A DNA stretch of 64,000 bases from Acanthaster planci (taxonomy: Eukaryota; Echinodermata; Asteroidea; Valvatida; Acanthasteridae), in contig NW_019091490.1 in NCBI RefSeq assembly GCF_001949145.1, forward strand, positions 1,597,938 through 1,661,937, written 5' to 3'. A program made the position numbers and the translations under genes. The notes below the pieces were generated by a model that was given only the letters and a program-made list of their open reading frames with translations, ran no database searches and was not told the DNA's origin. Within the stretch, counting starts at the first letter, position 1. Each line of letters opens with the position of its first letter. Shown here in pieces: positions 23,833-36,090 of the stretch.

Positions 23833-24133
23833 ATTTTTCGTATAGGCCCCCGGCAAGTGCGTGCTGTGCCCCTTGGAAACTCTGGCGCGGGTCCCTGATC
23901 GAGGCCTGCCCTTTCCTCCCGTCAGCACCTCTCTTTCGCGGCCAAACGTAACCCATGCACGGGTATCAACCACTTCTCAAAAAAAAAAAAGAAGGCTTGG
24001 CTCGACAGACGTCAGCCGAAAATTACGTGATGAATTAGTGTCTGCGCCGGGCGGGCACGTCTTTCCTCTTCCCATCATGAGGCTAACTGAGCCCTCTTAC
24101 GGAAAGACCCTCAATGTCACGGTCTCCTAGAAA
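23833..24133. other. Intergenic DNA
   Basis: Contains an A-run at 23980-23991. No gene or shared repeat was seen. Confidence 0.5.
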
Positions 24134-24240
24134 TACGGGCGATTCACAATAGTGCGCCTCCAAGAGTTTGCAACGCGTTGACCAATCACAACGCGCGCAA
24201 TCTGTCGGCCCTTTCCAAACGCGCATTGGGTCGTCCAGTG
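24134..24240 (+). mobile_element. MITE-like element family A, copy 2
   Basis: Reads GGGCGATTCACAATAGTGCG, then CCTCCAAGAGTTTGCAACGC, GTTGACCAATCACAACGCGC, GCAATCTGTCGGCCCTTTCC and AAACGCGCATTGGGTCG. It aligns with 35400-35496 over about 95 bp with roughly ten differences. It lacks the second inverted arm seen in copy 1. Confidence 0.75.
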
Positions 24241-25241
24241 CCCGTTACGCGCAACCCACTTACACTGGCTGTATTTGTATACCTGTGCTTCCAAATACGT
24301 TCACCTTTTTTGCTTTTCGGAACTGCCATCCTTTCTGTTCAAATGTTGCAACCGCATTGTTTTGAATCCCTGAGGGCCAGATTACGTAAGGGTTTTTTAC
24401 CGTCGAAAAATGGCTTAATAGAATAGCTAGAATTATTCAACTGTGCGTAAATTCCCTATACCGAGGGATGAATTTGCCCATGTTTTGATTTTAGTCGGGT
24501 GCCGCGCAGATCACGAAAAACTCCTGTAGTTTTGAATAGGACCTGGCAGTCTATGCGTTTATATGTCTGTGATTGGATCCCAGTAAAGACGACTGTGGAC
24601 TCCACTACTGCATCCAGATTTATACAATTTTAATGAGAGAACGCTTGTCGGAAATTTTTATACAAGTTTTACTTTTTACATCTGACAGTAAGTGTGGCCT
24701 CGTATGTACAACTTCCATTCGATGTGTGGAAATTAACGACTTTGTGCGCGGCGGTTACTTGACCGGACCCTCGTGAACCATACGAAATTGTCCTTAGCAA
24801 CTTGCCAATCCTCTGTTGAGCCTTCTCGTTTTGAAGACTTCGTTTGCAAAAAGCTAACAAACGCTCACGTTGAAACTCTTTGTATGTGCTACAGAAGGCT
24901 TAAACCGAATAAAACAATACAGAGTCATGAAAAGAAATGCTACATAAATATGAAATTTAGCAAAGTGGTTGCTAAAGTGATAAACTACTATTTTCAAACG
25001 ATCTCTTGGTCTTTTCTCCACTAAATTTCTCAATTTTAGAAATTTTACCCAGAACAGTGAGACACTACATACGACAGGCCAGAATTTCAACTACACAATA
25101 AAATCAGGTCTATTTAGCTAGCTTTTTTGGTTCGACTTTCATGAGTTATATTTGATACTTCTGCGCAGCGCGATCTACGTGTTTTACATGCACAAAACCG
25201 ATCCAACCACGTCCCATGCACTTTTACACGCTTAATGCGGC
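24241..25241. other. Intergenic DNA, no gene seen
   Basis: AT-rich after 24560. Frames of 60-83 codons only, none recognisable. Confidence 0.5.
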
Positions 25242-25290
25242 GTACATGTACAGTACATGAACATGTACATGTACATGTACATGTACATGC
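25242..25290. repeat. Imperfect ACATGT palindromic microsatellite
   Basis: About seven ACATGT/ACATGA units in a row, with the core 25260-25288 nearly pure. ACATGT is self-complementary, so the whole array can fold back or form a cruciform. Further single ACATGT words lie at 25241-25256 and near 25349. Confidence 0.9.
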
Positions 25291-25973
25291 ACTTGGAAAT
25301 TCTCATCGGAGCCGGTGTACATAATCATGTGGTTCATACACGTATTGTACATGTAAAACTTGGGATATATACTGTGAATTTCAACATTTCGTGGCAGTGT
25401 TTTAATGGCAGATAGACCTCGGTTTCATTAATAAACTTTGGTTTCCGAGTCACTGAATTCTTACGCTTGCAAGGCCGTAAAATTATGCGGGATAAACGGA
25501 GTTAGTGCAGAGTTAGGTCGATATGCAAACGCGTCCGGCCGGGAAGAGTAAAAAAAATCTAGCAGAAAACCTTCAGCAAATCTAAAACTTTCACATCTTT
25601 TTCCACCAAAGCCCACTTCTGAATACTTCGGGAAACCCTTGAATTCTTTGTTTTGAGCCTTCAAAAATCGCATCAACACGTCAACAAACTACCTCTTACG
25701 AAAAAAGAGCTTTTCACAAAAATCACTACTTTTGGCCACTCTGGTACTATTTCTCAATTCCATTTTCACAAAACACGTCAGGAAAAGGCCTTATCTTACC
25801 ACGAAAATATTTGGGGCAGGAATTCTAACTTCCAAAAAGTGAAAATAAGACGTAAATTTCATGAAATGAAGCAGCTGCTTGCCTGGCACAAATTCTCATG
25901 ACCCTCATTACGTATGCAAATGACCCCCAAAATGGGACATGCGCAGTTAATAATTTCCGTCTGAAACATACGT
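25291..25973. other. Intergenic DNA
   Basis: AT-rich, no gene or shared repeat recognised. The 82-codon frame at 25653-25901 has no family features. Confidence 0.5.
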
Positions 25974-26066
25974 GTGATGTAGCGGGGGGAGGGGGCAATT
26001 GCTCCCCCGGGGAAACTCTTGCCCCCTTGGACCCACTCCCAGAACAACCTGTTCTACGCCACTGGA
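25974..26066 (-). mobile_element. MITE fragment with CAGTGGCGTAG terminus
   Basis: On the - strand it begins CAGTGGCGTAG (complement at 26054-26064), runs through G- and C-rich sequence, and ends near GCTACATC at 25974-25982, where the second terminus is eroded. The CAGTGGCGTA start and G-rich interior match 50283-50375 and the ends of 35551-35713. hAT-like non-autonomous elements typically look like this. Confidence 0.5.
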
Positions 26067-28788
26067 AAAAACGGTTTTATTCTTGATTCACTTCAGAGAC
26101 TAAGAAACAAAACCATGCAACTCAGTCAGTAACTTACAGTCGGTACTCGCAAGAGGGCGCTGTTGACTAAATAGAGACATGGATGGATACGCTGGTTTTT
26201 TTGTGAGAAAGGCTGCTTTCCAATACTCGTCTTGGGCTCCGTCTCATGCTTCAATTGTTTTTTTACTTCCTGACTTTGAGGTTATCAACGCAATAGTAAG
26301 TCTGATAGTGCCACAAAACATCAAGATGGATGCAAAAGAGCCAAACATTACAGTACTTTAATTTAAGTTAAACGCTTCAGGCCCACAATCGGGGATTGGA
26401 TTTCCTACACGAAGCCTGCGACGGAGACGAAGTTGAGTATTGGAAAACGTCCAAAGACGACCCGCATGGCTGTTGCAACTGAATTAACATTTCACGCACC
26501 ATGATACTCAAAATTATGACGCTCCAAAAGGAGTCTTACATCAGTGATTATAATGCAGACACCCGAGATGCAAAGGATAGGGAAACTATTCAACTGCGGC
26601 AATTTTTGTTGTATCCTTGAAAACGGGTGAGATTTGTTAGGGGAGGGGTCGACAAGTTGCCCTCTTTCGTCAACCTGCGGGTTAAGACGGCGTGCCTGAG
26701 TAAACGCAATTATGTGAATATGTAATGCGAGTGTAAGAAAGAAACAACTCCAAAACTAAGTCTTAATTGATTAAATCATAATGTGTCAACCATTTTACAT
26801 CACAACGGCCCATTTTACTCAATGGGGCACAAGTTGTGTAATCTCAGTGTCTTCCGTTGTGTCCTATTTGTATGACCCCGCGCAGTAGCCTGTAAGAGTA
26901 AAAAACGGCTACAACTTCCAGAGTTAATATGATCAGCTATAAAAGGTATTTTGATTGGCTGGCAGGTGTCAGGAGGCGGCCTCCGTGGAAAGCGTGCCTG
27001 TGAATGATTCAGAGCTGGAAAAGCGCCTTTTCTGAAGTTCTTAGAGGCTGTGGATCTACGTAATACGTACAGCAAACACACAGGCCTACGTATCCTTTAT
27101 ACATGTACAAACCTACTCTACCCTACTACAGGTAAGTAGACCTGGCCAGACTGCACGACACGAACAGGATATGGACGGCAAGGTACCCGACATGCCGTCA
27201 TGTTTTTCCCTGTTCTGGTCATCGAGTTCGCGGACGAGTTAAGGCCTATGATACATGACTGCTGATTGGTCCAAATTCTGGAGGCGCTGTCTTCCATATG
27301 ATTATACACACCAAATCTGATCACATACGCTAAATAGACGCTTGTTAACAAGCGGCCCTTGCATAGACTACAGGCCATGAGGCAGCCTCGGATGGTTTTG
27401 GCTGCGACATGCCAACACGTGCACTGACATGTCGAAAATAGACGCAACCATTGGTCTAGCGTCTGCGGCATCCGGGCGCGCCAGACCACATTACAACTCT
27501 TGGTCGAAGCCATTACTTTCGTTCCGGAAACTGCACCACCTACTCGTTCTGAAATGATCCACACAGCCATTTCCAGGCTGTGGAAGCGCGTTAGATTGTA
27601 ACTGCACAAAAGAATATTGTTGGCGACGACGGTGGAACACCATTCGCCATTTCGAGGGGGAGGAGGGGGGGACAATGCGGAGTCTTCACGGACTCGGCAT
27701 TAATGTAATCATTTCCCACCCAACGCCCGCTGATGTTTTTCTTTTTCGCAGTCTGTTCGACAACACAAAATCGTCTGCCCTCGCGCGAGGTGGCCCAAGT
27801 TGACCTTGGCTGGCAAACTAGATGCGCAGGAAGGGATGAGACACTGACGCGGATGGTTACGCGGAAGATGAAACGGAGATGGGGGTCACTGTTGCTAATG
27901 GTTTGCTTACCTCCAGCGATGATTTATGTGACTTTATAAGTGTTAATAGTTTTATCTGATTTATTTTTTCTAAATTTATATTCTATCACAACTCAAGCGT
28001 ATTTCCCTGAGGCAAGAAGACGAGAGAATTTCTAACAAGATTGTATTTCTTCACCGGGTTAAAAAAGGTTGAACATTGTAAATTCTTTCATTGCGAGTCC
28101 TTGTGGCTTAAAATATTTTTTAATTGAATTTTGCTATTTTTAATTCCATTTTGGTGTCTTGTGGGAAAACTGATATATTCATGAGTCAAAAATGTGATGT
28201 CATTCCTGGGAGACACTGTAATCGTGTTGCAACTACTTCAACACCAAATTTTACAAGAATTCTGAATATTTTGCATGAATTTTCTTATATTTGATAATCG
28301 CTGTTCAAGTACAAGACGGCAAACCACTGAGTAAGATTTCCTTACAATTTTTTTCAAGCAACCGATTTTGGGTTCCCCAATTATGGGAGTTTCGGGGCGA
28401 GCGAGGGGGGGGGTGAACTTGCTCCCCAGGAAAAAAAAAATGGAAAAATACAAAGATGAAAACAGGAAAAAGCTAAATAAAATTTTTGTAATAATTTGTT
28501 TTAATGGGGTGACTTCCATTTTATAAACGGTATTTTTAATATCACGCTTACTTCTTAATGAGCCATTTTAACTCTTTAACGTTTGCTCTGTTTTTGAAAT
28601 TAATTTTGTTCATTTTAAAAACTTTTCTTCAAAGTAAAAATGACCCCATGAACCCTTTAATTTGAGAAACAGTATTACTGTGGCATTCTTCAAACGCAGA
28701 GTAAGGTATGACTTACTCCATTGCTCGTCGAGCCATTACTTTGCGCCACATTGGACAACATATCAACTATCATTATTTTAATTTCTGC
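26067..28788. other. Intergenic DNA, no supported gene
   Basis: A CTCF-like AGAGGGCGCTG word lies at about 26152-26162. The 185-codon frame 27118-27675 (-) is the longest. Its start lies in a C-run and it has no recognisable domain, so I treat it as chance. The patch 28380-28440 has G- and A-runs (GGGGGGGGGTGAA, A-run at 28431-28440) similar to the G-rich MITE interiors. Confidence 0.5.
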
Positions 28789-28893
28789 CAATGACACCTA
28801 GGATTCTTCAACTGAGCGCCCAAGGCACTGTAAGTTAGCAAGCCATGAAGAAATCTGTAGAGAGGAGACACAATGAGAAGCGGATACAGTTTC
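28789..28893 (-). mobile_element. tRNA-type SINE, truncated copy (same family as 49705-50007)
   Basis: Aligns with 49743-49841 in the same orientation. Landmarks on the + strand are AATGACACC, GGCACT, AAGCCATGAAGAAATCTGTA/AAGCCTGAAGAAACCCGTA, GAGAGGAGACA(CA)ATGAGAAG and ACAGTTT. An AT-rich stretch with TCATTATTTTAAT (28769-28781) sits where the longer copy has its ATT-rich tail. The tRNA-like head is missing, as expected of 5' truncation during retrotransposition. Confidence 0.7.
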
Positions 28894-31330
28894 CTTCTGC
28901 TTGTCTGCATCATGTGAACAATTTCTAGCAAGTTTTATCGGATGAAGAGACCCAAATTTCAAAACTGTATTCCGGTGAAATAGCATTTCCTCAAATTTCA
29001 TATTTTTAAAGGACGTCTACTTACTACATTGAATGAAATCGCATCTCCCTTTAGATAACAAAGACGGTATCCGTTAATTTAGTGCACTTACAATTACTGG
29101 CATAATTCAAATAAAAATTATGTACAAGCGTGATGAACAGGTTACTCACTGGGACTAAAAGCGCCGAATTATAATTCTTAAGTTATATTTTTTCCTCGTT
29201 TTGTCTGCAGCCGATCAACTGGGACACCTAATTTAGTTCCATGGAAATGTTTTTTTATTCACCGCAATTATGTGTCTTGTTTTGCCCGCTCATTTTGTTG
29301 GCAATAATTACCAGGTGCCTTTAATAATTGCTTAGGATATCTAATTGGCCAACGGGGGTATGTACATCTGACTATTAGTCTACCTATTTGTTGGAAAGTT
29401 CGGTTTCCTTCAGAGTGTAGAAAAAGGCAACGCAAAGAACGAAGTCTTTCAGCTTGCACGAACACGCTACCATCTGTTATGTTTTAATGCTCTCGGATGA
29501 TAAATTTGGTCTGCTAAGTTGACGGTTGGGGGGAAATGGCCCAGAGCATAAGATTAACGCCTGTTGTTCAGACGCTACGCCTTGCCTTGCCCAGTGCAGA
29601 TTTTCCTCGGAGGGAATCCTTGCATTACCAGTCTTAAAATATACGGACTTTGGCAAGGGGAGCTGGAGATCGAGTGCTCTCTCGTCTCCGCTCTAATTTT
29701 TCCAGAGACTTCTTCCGTGTTCCTCCCCGGGGTTACCATGTGCTGCCTCTATGTCTACGCTCGAATCATCGGGGATGTCGTCTGTGGGCTGTGTGGGTTG
29801 GTTTGGGCGGATTACTCCCACAATTCCGTGCTCGGGTACGGCAATGACGTAATTAAGGGGTTCCAAGCTAATAGGCGGCCCAATTCCTGCCTCACGTCCC
29901 TCTCTCTGGCGGAGATGACTGTGCCTATATGCAGTGCATCGTCATTGTAAAAATACACGCTAGGTAAGGTAAGAAGGGACCTAAGCACCGCCCCAAGACA
30001 AGTCCGGGGTACGGTTGCCGCGGAGAGCCAGTGTTTTAACGAGCATTTTCCCCGGCGCAAAGTACAAGGAAGACGACTTGGGGGGGGGGGAGATAGCGAG
30101 GGGAGTGATGCGACGAAACCGGAGCGCTGCGCGGCATCATCCTTCGCGACCCGATCGCCGGCATGATGCGATCCGCGCGTGTAGCCGGACCCGCCAACAA
30201 ACGCAGCCGGGCTTTTTCCCCCCTTTCTTCACCGTCTTTTTCTTCTTGTTGTTCTTCTTCCTGTTCTTCCTTTTATTTCTCGAGAACGCCCAACAGTGCA
30301 CACGACCTCTAACGCTCGGAGGCGCGACCTAGATTTGATGGCGGAATTAGTTCAATGTAGGCCCAAACGGCAACAGTATGGATCGTGTTACGCGAAGTAG
30401 GAAGATCTGGGATGTCGCAAATGATGAACATCGCCGGACGGGAGGTAGAGAGAGAGAAAAAAGACTAGCCAATAGGAGAGAGGAAATGGCCTTATGACGT
30501 AGTTCCTGCAAACCTAGACAGGTGCTTACGGAAGACAATCCAGACAAAACAGCGCCCGAAACAACATCTTCGTGAGGTATTTTGATTTCTCCAACCCCTT
30601 TCCATTTTTCTGATTTTGAGACGACAGTATTATTGGGCAAAGCTTCAACCCATGGGAGGGCGCTGTTTGCAAATGAGGGGGCAGGACTGTAACAGGAGAG
30701 TCGAAAATTTGACTCTGCACGAGGTGGTCGCAATCAGATATCTTGAGACAACCCACAATGCCCAATACTGCATAAATGCTCTCTTGCCTTACCTCCGGCA
30801 CGAGGCATAGATATGCTGCCCGCTGGATTCAGCCATATTTTTCAGTCAGTAAGTGACTTTATCATTAGGCAATGAGCTTTCTCCACGACATTGCCATTTG
30901 TTTGGATCGTGCTCCCTGACTGCGCTTACTGACTGAACACTCTGAACAGAAAGGAACCTGGCTATTTTTGGCTACAATTATAATTCTGTGTAGCCTCACT
31001 TTGAAAAATACTGTCATTTTGACAACGAAGGGGACATGACTTTTAATCCATTATTTGGAACTAATCATCAGAACACAAGGGTACCACGGCATTATCTTTG
31101 TTTCTACATATGTTATTGGAAAATCTTTACTGATGGGATCGCCTCACTGTCCATTCAAGATGGCGAATCGATGGCTGAAGAAGGCAAGTTGGCATCGCTT
31201 GCCAGTCATACGTCTGGCTGCATCTGCGCATGCCACCCCCCGCATGCGTGATTGTAATGATGTCTTAGTAGATCCTGCATGCCTCGTATATCATGTCCAT
31301 GCCCATGGCTTCGTCTGTCTTTCCATCACT
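28894..31330. other. Intergenic DNA, no supported gene
   Basis: A GC-rich patch lies at 30090-30200, followed by a pyrimidine-rich run at 30216-30280 (TTCTTCTTG repeats). Frames at 29564-29950 (+, 128 codons) and 30347-30733 (-, 128) show no family features. A GAGGGCGCTGTTTG word lies at 30656-30669. Confidence 0.5.
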
Positions 31331-31355
31331 CCCTTGAACCCTTGAACCCTTGCCC
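31331..31355 (+). repeat. Short 9-mer tandem repeat, (CCCTTGAAC)n
   Basis: Nearly three units of CCCTTGAAC, directly seen. Confidence 0.85.
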
Positions 31356-33819
31356 TTTCCTCCACTCGCCCTTGTTTTCCCAAGCCTCATCCCACCGCAT
31401 CCCTATATCTCCTCCATCTGTCTGGGTGCTGGCTTCGAGTTGAAATCGGTTTTTCCTATCGTACGCGGCGCGGTAGGCCGCTTGCGATCTGGTGCATTCC
31501 CTCAGACCAACTCTGGCGGTTTTCCTCGTCTCCTCTCCCCTCTTGCTTAATCCAATTCATCTCCATTTGAATAGATTACGCTCGTTACGTTCCAACCGCT
31601 GGGAATGAGGTTAAGACTTGGCTACCCGTGGATAAATATTGACAGATTCTGCCATCGATCCCATCCTTAGCGGAGCAAATAAAACAAAACCTTTTGAACA
31701 TCTCATCTCAACCTGTCTTTCTTCCCCCCTTTTCCCCTCTTAGAGATTCTCTCTCCTCGTGTCGTAAGATACTCGCACCTTCCCATCTCAGGAAAAACAC
31801 CCGGGGCAGTGCATGTATTTATAGGCTATGAAAATAGGTCAAGCATACAGCATGCCAATACGTTGGTGTATTTGCCGTTCTTCGAAAGGACGGGGCAGAG
31901 CCGAGTAGCTTGCCACCACGAGAGAAAATGAAATGTTGACAAATTTTGCTCCAGCAGCGCCCGGGGCCGTCTTTACCCGAGTTTTTCTGCGCGCGAGCGA
32001 GCCAGTCGCGCATGCATTATGAACGGGGGAGACCCATGCCCCCCCTTTTTTCCCGGTGAGTGGGCGCAGCTACCACGGGGGGGGGGGCACGAGCGCACGA
32101 CGACCGTGGCCTGATGGCGTTTCGGAGCGACCGGCTAGTAGGTGGCTTCGGGCCAGAAAACACGCGCACATTGAGTCTCACAATCGGCAGAATGAGAAAT
32201 GTACAAAGGGGGAACAACCTAACGAAATGTCAGCATGTTGGAATACAGAAGGACAGCTGCGCGGTTGGAGAGGACAATTTGTGACTTTTGCCGCAGTTCG
32301 GGGGGGGGGACAATACTTCTTTCACAGAGAGAATTTGCGATTTTAGGTCACAACACAGGACAGAGCGCCTGAAGTAACCACATTCGGGAACTTGCTTTAT
32401 CGTCCTTTTCTCGCCGCTGAGCTGTGCCCGCTGTGCACATTAAATTAGCAATTCAATAACTGTCAATCGTAGTTGGGTCTTAGCCCAGAAGAAAATTACA
32501 CAAAGAGTTCGCGATGACTAAATTCGCAATGGTTTATTGCGCTCAGCCCGTCCGAGCCGGCAGCGGTCCACAGCACATCACGCGCATAATCGAATCAGGA
32601 CGAAATTGCATGTTGTACTCGGCTAATCTAATTCCACGTACGCCTGATTATAAACACTCAATAGCACTGTTGACGGTGGGCGTCTGAGCTGAGCATCATA
32701 ACACGGACGGGATCCGGACGACGGGAGATGCCGGTAGCCTCCTACACGCGTACCACAGCTCGCCATATATGGCTCCGATTTATTTTCAGCGCGGTGACAA
32801 ATTTTCGTTGGGGACGCCTCGCTCCATCCTGCCTTCCGAGGCTCACGGCGTCGGTTCCATTCGGCTTGGCGGGAAAGGGAACATAATCAAATTGAGTTGG
32901 GGCGCAAAATGCCGCGAACTGGGCCCGTACATTGACGCACGGATTCAAATTGGACGCTTATCGTTTTGACAGCCAGCGCTCATAAGAAGAAATAAATGAT
33001 AAAAGTCTCGCCATGCGCCCCAAACTTGGCAATATACTTTTGTGTTCCCGGGGACCCCGAGCTTTGCAAGTGGAAAAGTTGTATGTTGGAACACAAAACC
33101 CCTGAGATTTGAACAGAGAAACCGTGTCCGTGTTTGTGTAAGTTCTCAATTCAAACCCTCCACTGATTTTTGCACAAGATAAAGTCAAGGCGAGGATGTA
33201 ATGCGAGCATGGATATGTATCAACTTCAACGTAAACCGCATAAATTGTTGTATATATAGTCTGGTACGGTGACGTATAGTGCCTTTCATTCATTGCAGCA
33301 CGAACACAGCCGTTGGGGGACGAAACTAGAGAAGATGGACGCAGCTCCGATTGTTGTTTGTACCAGTAAATGCCGACACTGAAGTTATCACCAGGGACAA
33401 CACAATGAACACGACATCACTGAAGGTATTCATTGGTATCAACGAAAGAAAACTTCCATCCGTGTAACATTGATCCTGACGGTTATACCGAGTTTGACAC
33501 AGTAATCCGTCCTGCTGCGTAGATGAAAGTAGTCCAAAACAAATTCCTCTGTACAACGCTGGGAGATGACTTTGCGAATCGGCAGCATGTGGGATAAAAC
33601 CAACACACGCCGCAGTCGTCGGAGGGACTGGAAGCCAGTCTAGCCTTAGCGGACAGGTACCGATTAAAATGGTCCTAGCGGCTAGCCGTGACCTACATGA
33701 CACCATGACCCAGTTTCATCAAATAAGCGCGCAAATCGGGAATAAAAAGAATTGAACGCCTCGGGCTACTCAGCTTGAATTTGCGCGGACGATTTTTCTT
33801 GTCTTTTCAGCTCTCGTTT
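31356..33819. other. Intergenic DNA, no supported gene
   Basis: G-runs near 32078-32088 and 32300-32309, and a GC-rich patch at 31960-32160. Frames there overlap on both strands. The frame 33326-33706 (-, 126 codons) holds a chance LDWLPV string that resembles the LINE motif LHWLPV, but nothing around it supports a reverse transcriptase. Confidence 0.5.
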
Positions 33820-33839
33820 TTGTGTGTGTGTGTGTGTGT
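33820..33839. repeat. (TG)n microsatellite
   Basis: Ten TG units ending at TCTCG, directly seen, within a T-rich and pyrimidine-rich stretch that continues to about 33925. Confidence 0.9.
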
Positions 33840-34110
33840 CTCGTATTTTTTTTTCTTCACCGCTAGCTCTTCTTTTTCCCTAGCCTATTCTTCATTCAAT
33901 CTTGCCTTCCTTTTTTTGTCTCTGTGTAGGTAGGGCAATTATCGGTCGTGTGGCACTTTGGCCGTGTGTTTGTGTTGCACTGTCTCACAGCGGCGCGTGG
34001 CAGCATCTCAAGCCTTCATCACTCTAGACCTAATTCTTAAAGAGCGCGTGGTGGTGAAGCTCGACTGCGCTACGAATGTCAATTACCGATCAGAAAATTA
34101 TCGCTTTCGT

Positions 34111-34133
34111 AAAAAAAAAAAAAAAAAAAAAAA
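34111..34133 (+). repeat. Poly-A run, 23 A
   Basis: A pure A run, directly seen. It could be the A-tail of an old retroposon, but the sequence upstream (33958-34110) is not recognised. Confidence 0.9.
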
Positions 34134-35399
34134 TTTAACGGATTTGGCGCCGTTGGCAACGCGTCACTGGTCATTTGTAGGGGTCCCCTCTTATCGCGGT
34201 AACCATTGAGATATAATGTACCGAACCACTTTTTCCCGCTAAAGTCATTCCGCACAAGACCGACACAATGTTCCCGGCCATTTCAATGGGCCAAACAGGA
34301 ATGCCCAGTGCAATGTCGTTGGATTTGTCTGCACGAGATGTGCATGGGGTATGAGTAAACTCACGCATTTATGAACTGATACGGTGGCCTAATGGAAACA
34401 TTTAATATTAAACAAGGGATAGTCCTACGATTGAAGAGTGGTTTTTAGGTCGTCAATATTTCATTGCCATTTCTATTGCTGTAACTGAGACTTCACCAGG
34501 ACAGACCGACTAAGATTTTTTCCTTTGGTACATCTCGTGAACTTTCGACCCTCAGACAGAGAACTAACCACAGACAGGAGAAGGGACAGGAGAGCGCATT
34601 GCGCCGAGCGCGGCTTCGACCCCGCGGGCAGTTGAACAATGATGACCGCTGCTAGCGACCGTAACACGTGGTTGTTTGGACGGGGTAATCGCTTGAAAGA
34701 GGCCAGGTAATCGACAGCCACCCGGCGTGTCAGATGGGACACTCGACCCTGCCGAGTCAGAGGAAGAAGAGGGGAGCTGGTGGTGTCAGGGACATCACGA
34801 GAAGATGACGCAGACGGGGGAGGAAAGAAAAATGATGGCTGAGCAGAAATCAGGACGTGGTGGTTTGGAGTGAAAACACAGATCGGGCTGGCCCGCCAAA
34901 TTAAAGCACAACAAAGTAGCGGATTGCTGCCGTGTTTATGCCTTGTCGTAGCTGGGGACAAACTGGCCTTGATGAGAGTTTGTAAGCGAGATGGAAAGAC
35001 GAGAGGGTCCTACAGCAATATTTGGCGAAGCTGAGAAAGTTTATTGTTAGAACAGTTGCAAATTTGAGGGGAAAAATTGGAGCAATATGCCGTCCTTAAA
35101 ACAGGAGACTGTAATTTGAAGGGGATTCCTTTCGGCCTGAAACTTTCCGGGTTCACCACTATGATGGTTACCATTCAGTATGGAAGGGAACATTGACGAA
35201 TTAAAGATCATCGCAATGCACTCTAATCCATGATTGATTGGAGGGGGACGAACCGGGGAACGAGGCATGGAATTTTTGACGTCGATATTGACCTACGATT
35301 AGGGGCAAGTCGAGGATTATTTATCTTGAATAGGCCTACTGGCGTCCATTTTTCACGATTTGCGATGTCCCTTCAGAGCTTTCATGGAGAGAAAATAAT
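34134..35399. other. Intergenic DNA, no supported gene
   Basis: The 162-codon frame 34473-34961 (-) has no recognisable domain and a serine/proline/leucine-rich composition typical of chance frames. No shared repeat was noticed. Confidence 0.5.
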
Positions 35400-35496
35400 A
35401 CGAGCGATTCACAATAGTGCGCCACCAAGAGTTTGCAACGCATTGGCCAATCAGAACGCGCGAAATTTGTCGACCCTTTCCAAACGCGCAATGGAT
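35400..35496 (+). mobile_element. MITE-like element family A, copy 3
   Basis: Reads GCGATTCACAATAGTGCGCC, ACCAAGAGTTTGCAACGCAT, TGGCCAATCAGAACGCGCGA, AATTTGTCGACCCTTTCC and AAACGCGCAATGG. Its GCGCGAAATTTGTCGACCC arm is the closest match to the inverted arms of copy 1. Confidence 0.75.
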
Positions 35497-35550
35497 AGGA
35501 AGAAAAGAATCTTTTTGTGTACACTATGAAGGTTCGTCTATGCATCTATA

Positions 35551-35713
35551 CAGTGGCATATAGCCGGGGTACATGCAGCAGGGGACTATCAACAGTTTTT
35601 TGCTACCTTTTCTGAGCGAGGGTGGGGCACATGGGGGGGCACAGGACTCGAGTGGGGGATGGGTGGGCTTAAGCTTGCCCCTCATACCCTCCCACCCTTT
35701 TTTTACACCACTG
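35551..35713. mobile_element. MITE with CAGTGGCATA...ACACCACTG ends (163 bp)
   Basis: The left end CAGTGGCATATAGCCGGGG and right end TTTACACCACTG are imperfect inverted repeats (CAGTGG/CCACTG perfect, the next bases partly matching). The interior is G-rich on the + strand (GGGGGGGCAC near 35632, GGGGGATGGG near 35653). This agrees with the hAT-like MITE pattern. No clear target-site duplication (CATCTATA left, CACACTTA right). Confidence 0.55.
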
Positions 35714-36041
35714 CACACTTATTGTTAGTAAATGTAAGGGTGGGTAGCTTCAGTGAAGTTTCCAAATTCTAGTCTGGAACGGGGTAGCAAGATTTTAAAG
35801 CTTTTACTTATTTATTCACTAAGCCATGTTCGGCAGGATGTTAAGGCTTTGAACCTTGCGGATAAAGTGCTCGCCAACTCCCGATATTAACCAACGCATG
35901 ACATAAATTAAAGAACATTTTTAATTTTCTTGCAAATTTTCCTCTCCAGTAAGTCTTATATATATGAACTTGATCGACATCTCCTCTCAGATAATCTTAG
36001 TGAGAGGTACCGCGGTACTGTTTAAACGTTTCAGTTTTCCA
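35714..36041. other. Intergenic AT-rich DNA
   Basis: No gene or shared repeat was seen. Confidence 0.5.
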
Positions 36042-36090
36042 CACTTCCCCTTACAGTTGAGGGCGCTGCTGCTGTGACGTCACTCCAGCA
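36042..36090 (+). repeat. Interspersed repeat family C, copy 3
   Basis: Core GAGGGCGCTGCTG followed by CTGTGACGTCACTCC. Here the second half contains a perfect TGACGTCA palindrome. Confidence 0.6.

Noticed and set aside
27118-27675. 185-codon open frame on the - strand
   Set aside because: Starts in a C-run, with no recognisable features. Cysteine-rich, but without a spaced pattern.
33326-33706. LDWLPV string resembling the LINE motif LHWLPV (- strand)
   Set aside because: No supporting reverse transcriptase sequence before or after it, so probably coincidence.
34473-34961. 162-codon open frame on the - strand
   Set aside because: Serine/leucine/proline-rich composition with no motif, in sequence with no other coding sign.
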